In this document: piece by piece, positions 1 through 9,650 of the stretch
How positions within the stretch are numbered: position 1 is the stretch's first letter
Layout of the letters: every line of letters begins with the position of its first letter
Assembly (NCBI GenBank): GCA_963825425.1
Contig: CAWGTF010000012.1
Span: 1-64,000, forward strand
DNA: 64,000 bases
Source of the DNA: PALSA-607 sp963825425
Lineage (GTDB): Bacteria > Actinomycetota > Actinomycetes > Acidothermales > Acidothermaceae
Direction of reading: 5' to 3'
The notes under the pieces: model-generated
Told to the model about the DNA's origin: nothing
The model's input: the letters and a program-made list of their open reading frames with translations, nothing else
Databases searched by the model: none
Made by a program: the position numbers and the translations under genes

Positions 1-233
1 GCGGTGTGCAGCGCGATCGGCGCATCGTCGAGCGCTAGTCCGCAGTCATGTGCGGCCTTCGCCACCAAATCGCCGATCACCTGTAACGAGCGGGCCATCC
101 CGACTCGCCTCCGGGACCGCACTGGGGCCGCGGCCACGGGCGAGCACGTGCCGTCGTCGGCCGCCAGCACCACTTCGGTCTTGCTGTTGCCCCCGTCGAT
201 CGCGAGCACAGCGGCAGCGGGCCTACCCGTCAC
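1..233 (-). CDS. BadF/BadG-type sugar kinase, N-terminal part (cut by window edge)
   Basis: Probable N-acetylglucosamine kinase-like enzyme of the BadF/BadG/BcrA/BcrD ATPase family, which phosphorylates an amino sugar or hexose in the cytoplasm. The GTG start at 233 overlaps the GH4 stop as GTGA, so the two genes are co-transcribed. The N-terminus reads AVLAIDGGNSKTEVVLA, the family's phosphate-1 loop (DGGNSKT). Just after DGT the frame slips: adding one G near position 150 restores DGTVLARGRGPSAVPEAS, the usual continuation, and the frame later returns (LQVIGDLVAKAAHDCG). So two small indels are likely. The rest of the gene lies outside the window. Family assignment is firm; the exact sugar is inferred only from the GH4 neighbour. 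Confidence 0.75.
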   Translation of the reverse strand, partial: MTGRPAAAVLAIDGGNSKTEVVLAADDGTCSPVAAAPVRSRRRVGMARSLQVIGDLVAKAAHDCGLALDDAPIALHT

Positions 234-1500
234 CGCGACGCGTCCGCCCACGACAGGTACTCGTGATTCGCGGCGAGCAACCGGTCGGTCAGTCCGTTGG
301 CAAGATCGATCTGCCCGACAAGCGGATGCGCAAGGAGCGTCTTGAAGATTCGGTCGCGGCCACCGCGGATCGCTGCGTCGACGGCCAACTCTTCGTACGC
401 GGTGACGTGCGCGATGAGTCCTGCGAACAGTGGCTCGACGGGTGCGGCGGGCAAGGGTGTGGCGCCGCGTGCATCGACGACAGCCGGCATCTCGATCACT
501 GCGTCGTCGGACAAGAACGGCAAGGTGCCCGCGTTGCGGACGTTAACGACCTGCACGTCGCCCGTGTTGCGCACGAGCGACGACATGAGGTTGACGGCCG
601 ACTCGGAGTAGTACGCGCCGCCACGTTGTGCCAGCAGATCGGGCTTCTTCGACAGCGTCGGGTCGGCGTACATCTCGAGCAGCTCTTGCTCGACGCCCGC
701 AACGACCTGCGCCCGCGTCGGTGACCCGCGCAGTTCGTCGACCACTGCGTCGTGCTGGTAGTAGTAGCGCAAGTAATACGACGGGACGACGCCAAGCTCG
801 CGTACGACGTCGACAGGCAACTCGATGTGGCCAGCGATTTCGTCGCCATGGTCGGCGAGCAACTGTGGCAACACGTCGACGCCGTCAACGATCACGCCCC
901 GCTCCCACGACAGGTGGTTGAGGCCGACGTGGTCGAGCTGCACCTGGTGAAGGGTCGACCCCGAGCAGTTGCGCGAAATAGCGCTCGAATCCGATCGCGA
1001 CGTTGCATAGGCCTACGGCCCGATGTCCGCCATCGAGCAGCGCACGGGTGACGATGCCGACCGGGTTCGGTGAAGTCGACGATCCATGCACCGGGTGCCG
1101 CGTACTTGCCGGCACGTTCGGCGATGTCGAGAACGATCGGCACCGTGCGCAATGCCTTGGCGAGGCCACCGGCTCCCGTCGTTTCTTGGCCGATGCACCC
1201 GCATTCAAGGGGCCAGCTCTCGTCGCGATGGCGAGCTGCCTGGCCGCCGACCCGCAACTGCAAGACGACCGCCCCGGCGGAGTCGATGCCGGCGTCGAGG
1301 TCGGAGGTCCACGAAATCTTGGCCGGGTGATCGTAGGCGGCCATGATGCGTTGCGACACGCCGCCGACAAGTTCGAGGCGGTGCGGGTCGGGATCGATGA
1401 GGACGAGTTCAGCGAGTGGGAGCTGGTCGCGGAGCCGGGCCATGCCGTCGACGAGTTCGGGCGTGTAGGTCGAACCGCCACCCACGACGGCAAGCTTCAT
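230..1500 (-). CDS. GH4 family 6-phospho-beta-glucosidase-like glycosidase (two frameshifts)
   Basis: NAD+/Mn2+-dependent family 4 glycoside hydrolase acting in the cytoplasm on (phospho)glycosides. The N-terminus MKLAVVGGGSTYTPELV is the NAD-binding loop of the LicH/CelF/BglT branch. GLCN and GLNHLSW supply the expected metal-binding Cys and His regions. The full span gives about 423 codons, the normal family length. It is read in three frames. Near 1068 the text DFTEPGR becomes the canonical DFTNPVGIVTRALL if one base is removed, and a second slip near 948 precedes VQLDHVGLNHLSW. Both look like sequencing indels rather than decay. It is followed by the kinase in a GTGA overlap. Substrate (beta-glucoside or amino-sugar disaccharide phosphate) is inference. 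Confidence 0.85.
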
Positions 1501-1519
1501 CGATGCGCTCCTGGGGGCA

Positions 1520-1558
1520 GATTGTAAGTTTCCTGCAACGCGCTAGATTGTGAAACTT
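1520..1558. promoter_or_regulatory. Inverted and direct repeat upstream of the GH4-kinase operon
   Basis: Twenty bases upstream of the GH4 start the 7-bp arms AAGTTTC (1526-1532) and GAAACTT (1552-1558) form a perfect inverted repeat. Each is preceded by GATTGT (1520-1525 and 1546-1551), a direct repeat with a 26-bp period. The placement suits an operator for a sugar-responsive repressor; GAAA/TTTC half-sites are common for RpiR-type regulators. No such regulator gene is in the window, so the identity is a guess. Confidence 0.45.
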
Positions 1559-1601
1559 CGCCTGCCAACCACCGGACGGTAGCGCGCTGGCTTCGAGGCT
1601 G

Positions 1602-2506
1602 TCAATCAGTTCTTGCTGAAGAACACGTCGACTCGGGGTTGCTGGTTGAGCGCACCGTGAGCGTGTAGCCCTTGCCGGACGTCGTGGCGTTGGCGTTGGC
1701 GATCGAGTTGCCGTTGCACGCGATGTGATCTGCCCGATGGTCGTCAGCGGTGTCCCAAGCTTGACGAGGATGACCTGTTCGGCGACAGGTGACCCCGATG
1801 CGGTGGGGGTGGGAGTTGGCGTCAGTGTCGACGGCGTGGGGGTCGGGGTTGGCGATGGCGGGGTGCTCGCCGTGCCGGTGGGCGCAGCTGGACGACGCAG
1901 GTGAAATCGAGCTGGACGGCGTCGGCGTCGCGGACGGCGTCGGTGACGGCGAGAGTGGGCACGACCGCTCCGCCGACGGCTTGGCCGTCGCGACACACGT
2001 AGATGTATTCCGTTGCGCCGGCGGTGGCTTCACGACGACTGGCGTTGGCGACGACATCGGCGCGCGGGCTCGGGACGGCGGGGCAGGTGGCGACGTCGTT
2101 GGCGTGACCGACGGTTTGCCGACGGCGTTGGACTAGGTCGGGACAACAGGTACGGTCGGTTGATCGTTGGTACGACAGCGGCCGGGACAGAAGCGGGTGG
2201 CTGTTGGGGCGATGCAGAACTCGCGGAGGCCGCCGACGGCCGATTGCGCGGCGACCTGTTTGCGTGACGACCGGTCTGTGTGGTGATCAGACCCTGGCTG
2301 CCGCTGACTTCGCGCCCGACCCGCTCGACGGCCGTCAGTGTCACGGCCGTGATGAGGACGCAGGAGAGCAGCCAGCCCAGCGCCAAAGTGAGCGGTCGAC
2401 CGGGCCGCCGCCAACCACCGTCGGCGGCCGCACCAGCGACGCCGGCGGCCAGTCGGCGCCACCACGGGCGCTGAGGAGGGGTCTGCTGCTCGAGACACGT
2501 GTCCAT
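1602..2506 (-). CDS. Membrane-anchored Pro/Thr-rich protein, unknown function (frameshifted)
   Basis: I do not recognise a family. The start at 2506 gives a short cytoplasmic N-terminus (MDTCLEQQTPPQRPWWRRL), then one transmembrane segment (LALGWLLSCVLITAVTLTAV), then an exported part. The exported part runs through a long stretch rich in Pro, Thr, Ser and Ala (PTPTPSTLTPTPTP pattern, plus-strand 1800-2000). It ends in a small Cys- and Asn-containing tail (CNGNSIANANATTSGKGY) with the stop at 1602. Compositional continuity needs about three frame changes between 2200 and 1700, matching the indel load of this part of the window. It is divergent from the response regulator at 2614, so it may belong to an envelope-sensing unit; that is inference. 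Confidence 0.45.
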
Positions 2507-2613
2507 TCTCGGTCGATCTGCGTCGGTCCGGAGTTAAAGCGCTCTCAAGGTGCCGGCCAAATCTTGGCCCGGCCGGTGCGGTATCGGCGCCCGCATTGAG
2601 TACGGTCAGTGAC

Positions 2614-3307
2614 GTGCCCCGTCTGCTGCTGATCGAGGATGACGCCGCGATCCGTACCTCGCTCACGCGCTCGCTCTCTGAGCGCGGGCACGCGGTCGCG
2701 TCTGCGCCGACGGCGATGGCCGGCCTCCAGGCGGTCGTCGACACCGCTCCTGACCTGGTCGTCTTGGATCTCGGGCTGCCGGATCTCGACGGCGGCAAGC
2801 TCATCCAGATGGTGCGCGCGGTCAGCAAGGTGCCGATCATCGTGGCCACCGCCCGCGACGACCAGGCCGAGATGGTCCGCATTCTCGACTGGGGCGCCGA
2901 CGACTACGTCGTCAAGCCGTTCGCGTCCGACCACCTCGAGGCGCGCATCAGGGCAGTGCTGCGGCGGATGGCCAGCGGGGATGCCGCCCAAGCCGTCGTG
3001 GTCGGCGGCCTGCGGATCGACCAGCGGACCAGGGAAGCGAGTCTCGACGGCGAGAAGCTCGAGTTGACCCGCAAGGAGTTCGACCTGCTGCTTGTATCTC
3101 GCCGAACACGAAGGCGAGGTCGTCAGCAAGCGGGTGCTGCTGGCCGAGGTGTGGCAGCAGGCCTACGGCGGCGCCGACAAGACCGTCGACGTCCACTTGT
3201 CGTGGTTGCGCCGCAAGCTCGGCGAGTCCGCGGCCGAGCCTCGTTACCTGCTGAGCGTGCGCGGAGTCGGCGTCAAACTGGTCGGTCCGACCGAGCCGGA
3301 CAGTTAG
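2614..3307 (+). CDS. OmpR/PhoB-family response regulator (one frameshift)
   Basis: DNA-binding response regulator of a two-component system. The receiver domain starts PRLLLIEDD, has phospho-acceptor Asp about residue 52 in VVLDLGLPD and the conserved Lys in DDYVVKPF. The C-terminal winged helix holds LTRKEFDLLL and then YLAEHEGEVVSKRVLLAEVW, KTVDVHLSWLRRKLGE and VRGVGVKL. The frame breaks at about 3094, where one extra T turns LLLYLA into LLLVSR; removing it restores a full-length 231-residue OmpR-type protein. GTG 2614 fits the receiver start; an in-frame TTG at 2596 is possible. The histidine kinase gene follows after 18 bases, so they form one operon. Confidence 0.88.
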
Positions 3308-3325
3308 GCCGACGGGGCCGGTTAG

Positions 3326-4619
3326 GTGCGCAACAGGCTCTTGATCCTTGCGGCGGCGACGACGTCGTTGGTGATCGTCGCTTTCCTTGTTCCGCTGTCG
3401 GTGCTCGTGCGCAACCTCGCGCACCAGCGGGCGCTGAACGACGGGCTGAAGGAGTCCCAGCAGGTCGTCACCGCAGTCCAGACCGGCGAGCGGACGCCGG
3501 CCGCGCTCCAACAGGCGGTGTCGAGTGTCGCCGCCGGGCATTGTCGTGTCGGTACGACTCGGCAACGGTCAGTGGATCGGGCCGGTGCCGCCCGATCCCG
3601 ACTCGCCGGCATTCCGGTTGGCGACGGGTCCAAATGGCACCCAACTGCGCGAGGTCCAGGTGCGCTACAAGGGCGGGCTCGAGATCTGGCACCCGGTCAC
3701 CGACGCCCCAGGCAAGCCCATCGTCGTCCGGACCTTCGTCTCTGCCGCGCTCTACGACAAGGGTGTCTTCTCCGCGATCGTGATCCTCGTGCTGGTGGGG
3801 GTCGCGATTCTGGCGGTCGCCATGGTCATCGCCGACCGTCTCGCGCAGTGGACCGTGCGTCCGGTCGCTGCGCTCGCGTCGACGGCCAACCGGCTGTCGT
3901 CTGGACAGTTGCTTGCCCGGGCGCCGGTCAACGGACCGCGCGAGGTGATCGAGGTCGGCGTCGCGATGAACCGGTTGGCGCAGCGGATCAACGAGCTTCT
4001 TGACGACGAGCGAGAGCAAGTCGCGGACCTGTCCCATCGCCTGCGGACGCCAGTCGCTGCGGTGAAGTTGGCCGCGGAGGCGTTGCCGGACTCACCCGAG
4101 GCAGTGCGGTTGTCCGAACACGTCGACGCACTCGAGCGAACCGTCGGCTCGGTGATCAGGGAGGCTCGCCGCGGCGTGCGCGAGCAACCGACGCCGGCGT
4201 GCGATGTCGTCAGCGTGGTGAAAGAGCGCGTCGCGTTCTGGGCGGTGCTCGCCGAAGATCAGGGACGCCGGGTGGAGCTGCGGTTGCCGACGGTGTCGCG
4301 CTTCGTTCGGGTGTCCGCCGACGATCTCGCGGCCGCCGTCGATGCGTTACTCGAGAACGTCTTCGCGCACACACCGGAAGGCACCGCGATGGCGGTGGCG
4401 GTCGAACTCGATCGCGTCGATGCCTGGGTCACTGTCTCCGACGAAGGTCCGGGCATCGGGCCTGATTCCGTCGACAGGGGACGCAGCGCCGGCGGCTCGA
4501 CCGGCCTCGGTCTCGACATCGTGCGGCGAACGGCTGAAGGCTCGGGCGGCAGCTTCGGAGTCGGCGCGTCACCCACCGGTGGCGCGGCGATGATGATGCG
4601 CCTAGGCCCCGCTGACTAG
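3326..4619 (+). CDS. Membrane sensor histidine kinase (one frameshift)
   Basis: Partner of the preceding response regulator. The order is: N-terminal transmembrane segment (LILAAATTSLVIVAFLVPL), an extracytoplasmic domain of about 130 residues, a second transmembrane segment (AIVILVLVGVAILAVAMVIA), HAMP-like linker (QWTVRPVAALASTANRL), H-box (DLSHRLRTPVAAV), N-box (DALLENVFAHTPEG) and G-boxes (DEGPGIGP, GSTGLGLDIV). The frame changes near 3535 inside the sensor domain, where a one-base indel separates SSVAAGH from PGIVVSVRLGNGQW. Otherwise the length (about 430 residues) is normal. The signal sensed is unknown. GTG start at 3326 is 18 bases after the regulator stop. Confidence 0.88.
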
Positions 4620-4630
4620 CTGCCCGCTGA

Positions 4631-6732
4631 CTAACCCAGCGCCAGACCCGTGTGCGCGGCGAGAAACGCGAGCGTGTCGACCGAGAGGTCGACGCTGCGA
4701 CTCACGGCTCGCGCGCCGTGCCCGACGTCGCTCTCGCGACGGAAGATGATCGGCCTGCTCGCCGACGTCGCTGCCTGCAGCGCAGCGCACATTTTCCTCG
4801 CGTGCAGCGGGTCAACGCGGGTGTCGGAATCGAAGACGGTGAAGAGCACCGCCGGGTAGTCCGTGCCCTCGACGACGTGGTGGTACGGCGAGTACGCGAA
4901 CAACCAGCCAAGTTCCTCGGGATCCTCGGCGCTGCCGTACTCCTCGCTCCACAACTGGCCGAAGCCGAACTTCTCGTACCTCACCATGTCGAGCAACGGC
5001 GCCGAACACGCGACCGCGGCGTACTTGGCCGGCGCCTGCGTCAGCGCCGCACCGACCAGCAGGCCACCGTTGCTGCCGCCGGAGATTGCCAGCTGCGCCG
5101 GCGTCGTCCACCCGTTGTCGCACAACCAGTCGGCCGCTGCGTGAAAGTCGTCGAAGACGTTCTGCTTGTTGCCGCGCATGCCGGCGCGGTGCCAGCTCTC
5201 GCCTTCCTCGCCGCCGCCACGCAGGTTCGCCACGGCGTAGACGCCCCCGGCCTCGACCCACGCGAGCATGGTGGCCGAGTACCCCGGCGTCATCGATGCA
5301 CCGAAACCTCCGTAGCCGCCGAGAATCGTCGGCCGAGGGTGGTCGGGGTCCGCCTGTGTCGACACCACGATCATGCGAACGGGTGTGCCGTCGCGCGAGG
5401 TGTAGGTGACGAGTCGCGCGTGCACGGTCGGCACCTCGACGGTGCCAGGCGCAGCTTGCCCAGGGAATCGTCTGGCCGGTGCGCGCGTCGAAGCGGTAGA
5501 CACTCGACGGTGTCGTGTGGTCGGTGTACCCGAACCAGCAGTCGGGGCCGCCGTCCGGACGCTCGGACAAGTCCACCGACCGAGCCAAGACCGGGCAGCG
5601 GAACCTCACCGATGCGCTCCCCGGTCTCCAGGTCGTGCAGCGTGAGTTCGCTTACTGCATGACGGGTCCACGACGCCAACAGGACGGAGCGCGCGCAGCT
5701 CATCGCCGTCCAGGATCGCGAAATCTTCGAGTACTGCTTCGGGGTCTTCCGGTAACAGATCGCGCCACGTCTGCGGGCCGGGGTCGTCCGGCGTCGTCAC
5801 GACGAGGCGACCTCGCGGTGCGTCACGGTCGGTGTAGATGTACGCACGGCCGTCGCGTCCGACGTGCACGGAGGTTTGTGCATCGACGCCCACCTGCAGT
5901 TCTTGCAGTTTCGGAGATTCCGGATCGGACGTCGTGAGGTCGGCGATCCACAGATCGTTGCGCGGGGCGGTACCGGGCGAGGCGCTCACGATGAGCCAGC
6001 GCCCGTCGCGGCTCACTGATGCGGAGAAGAACGTCGTCTTGTCGAAGTCGGCGCCGAACACGCACACGTCGGTGTCGGGATCGGTCCCGACGCGGTGCAA
6101 CCACACCCGGCGGTGAAACTGCTCCTCACCCGCGGGCACCTGCGAAGGCGGGCAGCCGTCGCACGTAGTAGTAGGCCTGCGCTCCGGGCAGCCAGCCGAC
6201 AGGGGAGTAGCGGCATCGATCGATCGGGCCGTCGACGACCTCGCCGGTCTCGACGTTGATCACCTGCAGGATCGACTCTTCGTCGCCGCCTTGGGAGATC
6301 TGGTACGCGAGGAGGTCGCCTTCCTTCGACGGCTGCCACGCGTCGAGGGTCGTGGTGCCCGCCGGGTCGAGCTGCATCGGGTCGAGCAGAGTGCGCTGCG
6401 TGCCGTCTGGATCGACGGTGACCAGGACTGCATGCTCCTGGTCGGCGGTCCGGCGCATGAAGAACTGCCGCTCACCGCGCCAGGCAGGTGCGGTAACGAC
6501 CCCGGCCGCCATCAGCGACGTGAGCCGGGCGCGCAGCTCGGCGCGGCCCGGCTAGCGCTGATAGGTGCTCGTTCGCCAGTGCGTCTTCTGCTTCGAGCCA
6601 CTTGACCGACTCCGGCGTGGCCGGGTCCTCGAGCCAGCGGTACGGGTCGGGGACGTCGAACGTCGGCGCCGCCGCAGGAAGCAACTCGTGCAGGTCGAGG
6701 CGACGCGCGGCGGGGTACGTCGGCTTCGTCAT
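4631..6732 (-). CDS. S9A prolyl oligopeptidase family serine peptidase (multiple frameshifts)
   Basis: Cytoplasmic post-proline-cleaving peptidase. The N-terminus (6732 down) has PDPYRWLEDPATPESVKWLE, the classic S9A opening. The beta-propeller follows, and the C-terminal alpha/beta-hydrolase domain carries nucleophile GGSNGG (about 5065-5080), LRGGGEEGESWH, acid DSDTRVDPLH and histidine VGHGAR. The span of 700 codons equals the family length. The reading frame changes at least five times (near 6500, 6130, 5680, 5600 and 5470). All segments lie in the right order, so this is one gene with indels. It convergently abuts the histidine kinase by 11 bases. Confidence 0.85.
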
Positions 6733-6773
6733 GGAGCGACCCTAACCAACGCGCCCGGTGCGGATTCGTTCTC

Positions 6774-6830
6774 GTGTGCACGCCGCGCGGCCTGATGGCC
6801 CGCGCGAACGCGCGCGCGCGGCGTGCACAC
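6774..6830. repeat. 16-bp perfect inverted repeat in a divergent promoter region
   Basis: Arms GTGTGCACGCCGCGCG (6774-6789) and CGCGCGGCGTGCACAC (6815-6830) are exact reverse complements separated by 25 bases. They lie between the divergent starts of the S9 peptidase (6732, minus) and the HNH gene (6955, plus). Position and symmetry suit a shared operator or a bidirectional promoter element. There is no T-run, so a terminator is unlikely. Confidence 0.6.
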
Positions 6831-6954
6831 GCGGCCGCCGGCGTGAATAGCTGGCGCCGGGGCGGTCTGACCGGCGAGACTGTCGGTACGAAGCACGGTG
6901 TCGCAAAGGCACGGTGGCGAACTTGACGGTAAGGCGGCGGCGGAGGAGGGCGGC

Positions 6955-7485
6955 GTGGCTTACGCGCTTGTTCTCAACGCGACGTACGAACCGATCGGCG
7001 TCGTGCCCGACCGCCGTGCCCTGCTGCTGGTCCTGGCCGCGAAGGCCATCTCGCTCGAGGCCGGCGACGTTGTCGTGCACAGCGCGGCCGCGGCCGTCTC
7101 CGTGCCGGCCGTCGTCAAGCTCACCCGGTTCGTGAAGATCCCTTACCGCAACGTCGTTCCGCTGACCCGGCGCGGGGTGTTCCTGCGCGACGGTGGGCGC
7201 TGCGCGTACTGCGAAGCGCCGGCGACCAGCCTTGATCACGTCGTGCCGCGTAGCCGCGGCGGAACGCACACGTGGGACAACGTCGTCTCGTGCTGCCGGC
7301 GTTGCAACCACGTCAAGGCCGACCGCACGGTGACCGAGCTCGGCTGGCGGCTGCGCCGTGCGCCGCGCGCGCCGAGCGGGATCGCGTGGCGGATTCTCGG
7401 TACCGGGCGCAGCGACCCGAAGTGGATCCCCTACCTCGACGGCGACGGCTTTGGGTGGGCGATCGACCAGTCGGCGAGCGCGTGA
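6955..7485 (+). CDS. HNH endonuclease family protein
   Basis: A 176-residue protein of the actinobacterial HNH family. The GTG at 6955 was chosen because GGAGGAGGG lies just before it and AYALVLNATYEPIGVV is the usual opening. Residues 1-75 form an N-terminal domain (LNATYEP, KAISLEAGDVV, PRFVKIPYRNVV-like). The HNH core has Cys83-x2-Cys86, Asp94-His95, Asn in WDNVV and Cys114-x2-Cys117 with NHVKADRT, a zinc-bound beta-beta-alpha metal nuclease. The gene is intact and overlaps the methyltransferase start as GTGA. Substrate is unknown; members are usually chromosomal single genes rather than restriction enzymes. Confidence 0.85.
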   Translation: MAYALVLNATYEPIGVVPDRRALLLVLAAKAISLEAGDVVVHSAAAAVSVPAVVKLTRFVKIPYRNVVPLTRRGVFLRDGGRCAYCEAPATSLDHVVPRSRGGTHTWDNVVSCCRRCNHVKADRTVTELGWRLRRAPRAPSGIAWRILGTGRSDPKWIPYLDGDGFGWAIDQSASA

Positions 7486-8200
7486 GTTCTGCGGGTACCG
7501 GTCCTGGCGCGATCACGCCGGACGGCTGTGCGGTCGACTTCTACGCCATGATGCCGGCGCGTGACGAGCCGGCGATCATCGACGCGCGCGGCACCGCCCA
7601 ACGCCTCGATTCTCGAGTTCGGGTGTGGCGCCGGTCGGGTGACGCACCCGTTGATCGCGCTCGGCCACACCGTCGTCGCGGTCGATGAGTCGCCCGAGAT
7701 GCTCGCGCACGTTCGTGGCGCGCGCACGGTGCTCGCGCGCATCGACGGTCTCGACCTTGGCGATGCGTTTCGACGTCGTCGTGCTCGCCTCTCACCTGGT
7801 CAACGTGCCGGACGACGATCTGCTGGCGGCGTTCCTCGCAACTTGCGCTCGCCACGTTCGCGCGACGGGTTGCGTCGTCATCCAGCGGCATCCGCTCAGC
7901 TGGTTCGACACGTTGGCGCCGTCGAGGCGTTCCAGACCGGTCGGCGACGCCGGCGAACCCGTCACGTTCGTCCTCGACGGCATCTCCCGCCCGGCGCCGG
8001 ATCTGGTCGCCGCTACGGCGGAGTATCTCGTCGGTGATCGACATTGGACCCAGACATTCGTCGCGCGCCGGGTCGACGACGCGCGTCTGCGATCGGCGCT
8101 GGCCGCGGTCGGTCTACGCCTCGACGACGCCTACCTGACCGACGACGGAGGCTGGGTGCGGGCCCGGCCGGTCGCGTCGACGGGTGCAGGCGGCGGCTGA
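7482..8200 (+). CDS. Class I SAM-dependent methyltransferase (two frameshifts)
   Basis: Small-molecule type methyltransferase. The GTG start overlaps the HNH stop. Motif I is ILEFGCGAGRVTHPL, followed by VVAVDESPEMLAHV (acidic residue binding the ribose) and VVVLASHLVNVPDD. The C-terminal half (FVLDGISRPAPDLVAATAEY, HWTQTFVARRVDDARL) resembles the SnoaL-like beta cap seen in actinobacterial SAM methyltransferases. Frame changes occur near 7590 (before PPNASILEF) and 7757 (before RFDVVVLAS). With these corrected the protein is about 239 residues. The acceptor substrate cannot be told. Confidence 0.75.
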
Positions 8201-8224
8201 GAGCGGCACGCGTACGCTCCGGGC

Positions 8225-9650
8225 ATGGCCGCGTTGCACGATCTTTCCGCGCTCGACCAGGCCGCGGCCGTGCGACGTCGGGACGTATCGCCGTCCGAGC
8301 TCGTCGAGCACTATCTCGATCGCATCGCGACCTGGTCGGACACGGTGGGCGCCTACGTCACGGTGACGGCCGAACTCGCGCGCGAGCAGGCCCGACAGGC
8401 CGAACGGACGCTTCGCGAGGCGGACGTCGATGACCTGCCGCCACTACTCGGCGTCCCGATTGCGATCAAGGATCTGACGGACGTCGCGGGCATCCGTTGC
8501 ACGCTGGGCTCTGCCGCCTTCGCCGACCGGGTGCCGACCGCCGACGCGCATGTCGTCACGTTGCTCCGCAAGGCCGGCACGGTGATTCTCGGCAAGTCCA
8601 ACGCGGCCGAGTTCGGCGCGCCTTGCTACACCGAGCCGGACGTCGCGCCGCCCGCACGCACACCGTGGGATCTCTCGCGGTCTGCCGGCGGCTCGAGCGG
8701 CGGCGCGGGTGCGGCCGTTGCGGCCGGGCTGGCACCGTTCGCGCAAGGCAACGATGGTGGCGGCTCGGTGCGGATCCCCGCGAGCGTGTGCGGTCTTGTC
8801 GGGTTGAAAGTGAGCCGCGGCCGGGTCAGCAACGGCCCGGTCTCTGGGGACGTCAGCGGTCTCGCGTGGCACGGCCCGCTGACCCGCACGGTTCGCGACG
8901 CGGCCGCGTGGCTGGACGCCACCGCACTGCCGATGCCGGGCGACCCGCACTGGGCGCCGCCGCTTCCGGCGGGGGAGAGCTTCCTCGCTGCGGTCGATCG
9001 CGAACCCCGTCAGCTGCGCATCGCGCGCTACGCCGACCCGGTCATCGTCGACGAGGCCGTCGACCCGAGTTGTCTTGCTGTCTACGACGACACCACGAAG
9101 CTGTTGCTCGAGTTGGGTCACCGCGTCGATGACGTGTCTGCGCCAGCCGGAGCGTTCCGTGGTGCCGGCGTTCGAAACGGTGTGGTCGGTGCTCTCGAAC
9201 TTGACGCCCGTTCCAGCAGCCGATGAGCCGAAGCTGCGGCCGCTGACCCAGTGGCTGCGCGAGCGAGGTCGGCGCGTAACCGGACCTGAGTTCGCCGTCG
9301 CGCTCGCGACGTTGCAAGCAGCAGCACGCCGCATTCTGCTCGATCTCGCCGATTACGACGCGGTGCTGACGCCGACGCTGGCGATGCCGCCGGTTGCCGT
9401 CGGTGCGCTGCGTGACGACGCCGACCCGGCGCGCGACTTCGACAACCAGAAGCGCTTCACCCCGTTCACATCGGTCGCGAATCTCACCGGGCAGCCCGCG
9501 ATCACGTTGCCCCTCGGCGTGACGTCCGCGGGACTGCCCATCGGAGTGATGCTCGCGGGCCGGCCGGCCGGTGAGGCGGGATTGCTCGCGCTCGCGGGTC
9601 AACTCGAGGCCGCCCGGCCTTGGTTCGATCGGCACCCGGAGTGCTGGTGA
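8225..9650 (+). CDS. Amidase signature family hydrolase (one frameshift)
   Basis: Amidase/GatA-like enzyme hydrolysing an amide. It shows the Ser-cisSer-Lys triad context: Lys in GVPIAIKDLTD and the glycine/serine core RSAGGSSGGAGAAVAAG, followed by DGGGSVRIPASVCGLVGLK. The C-terminal end YDAVLTPTLAMPP and ANLTGQPAITLPLG is typical. The frame shifts near 9150 between DDVSAPAG and PAFETVWSVLSN; corrected length is about 475 residues, the usual size. ATG 8225 follows the methyltransferase closely, and the stop at 9650 overlaps the next start as TGATG. Whether it is a free amidase or another substrate class is open; it is not adjacent to gatB/gatC. Confidence 0.87.

Noticed and set aside
1602..2506. 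Sortase-type or ice-binding role for the Pro/Thr-rich protein
   Set aside because: No LPxTG motif or recognisable folded domain could be read; only a transmembrane anchor and low-complexity tract are visible.
6955..8200. HNH nuclease next to a methyltransferase as a possible restriction-modification or defence system
   Set aside because: The methyltransferase has small-molecule type motifs (EFGCGAG, no DPPY/NPPY or PC motif), and the HNH protein is of the common chromosomal actinobacterial type. No other defence genes are nearby.
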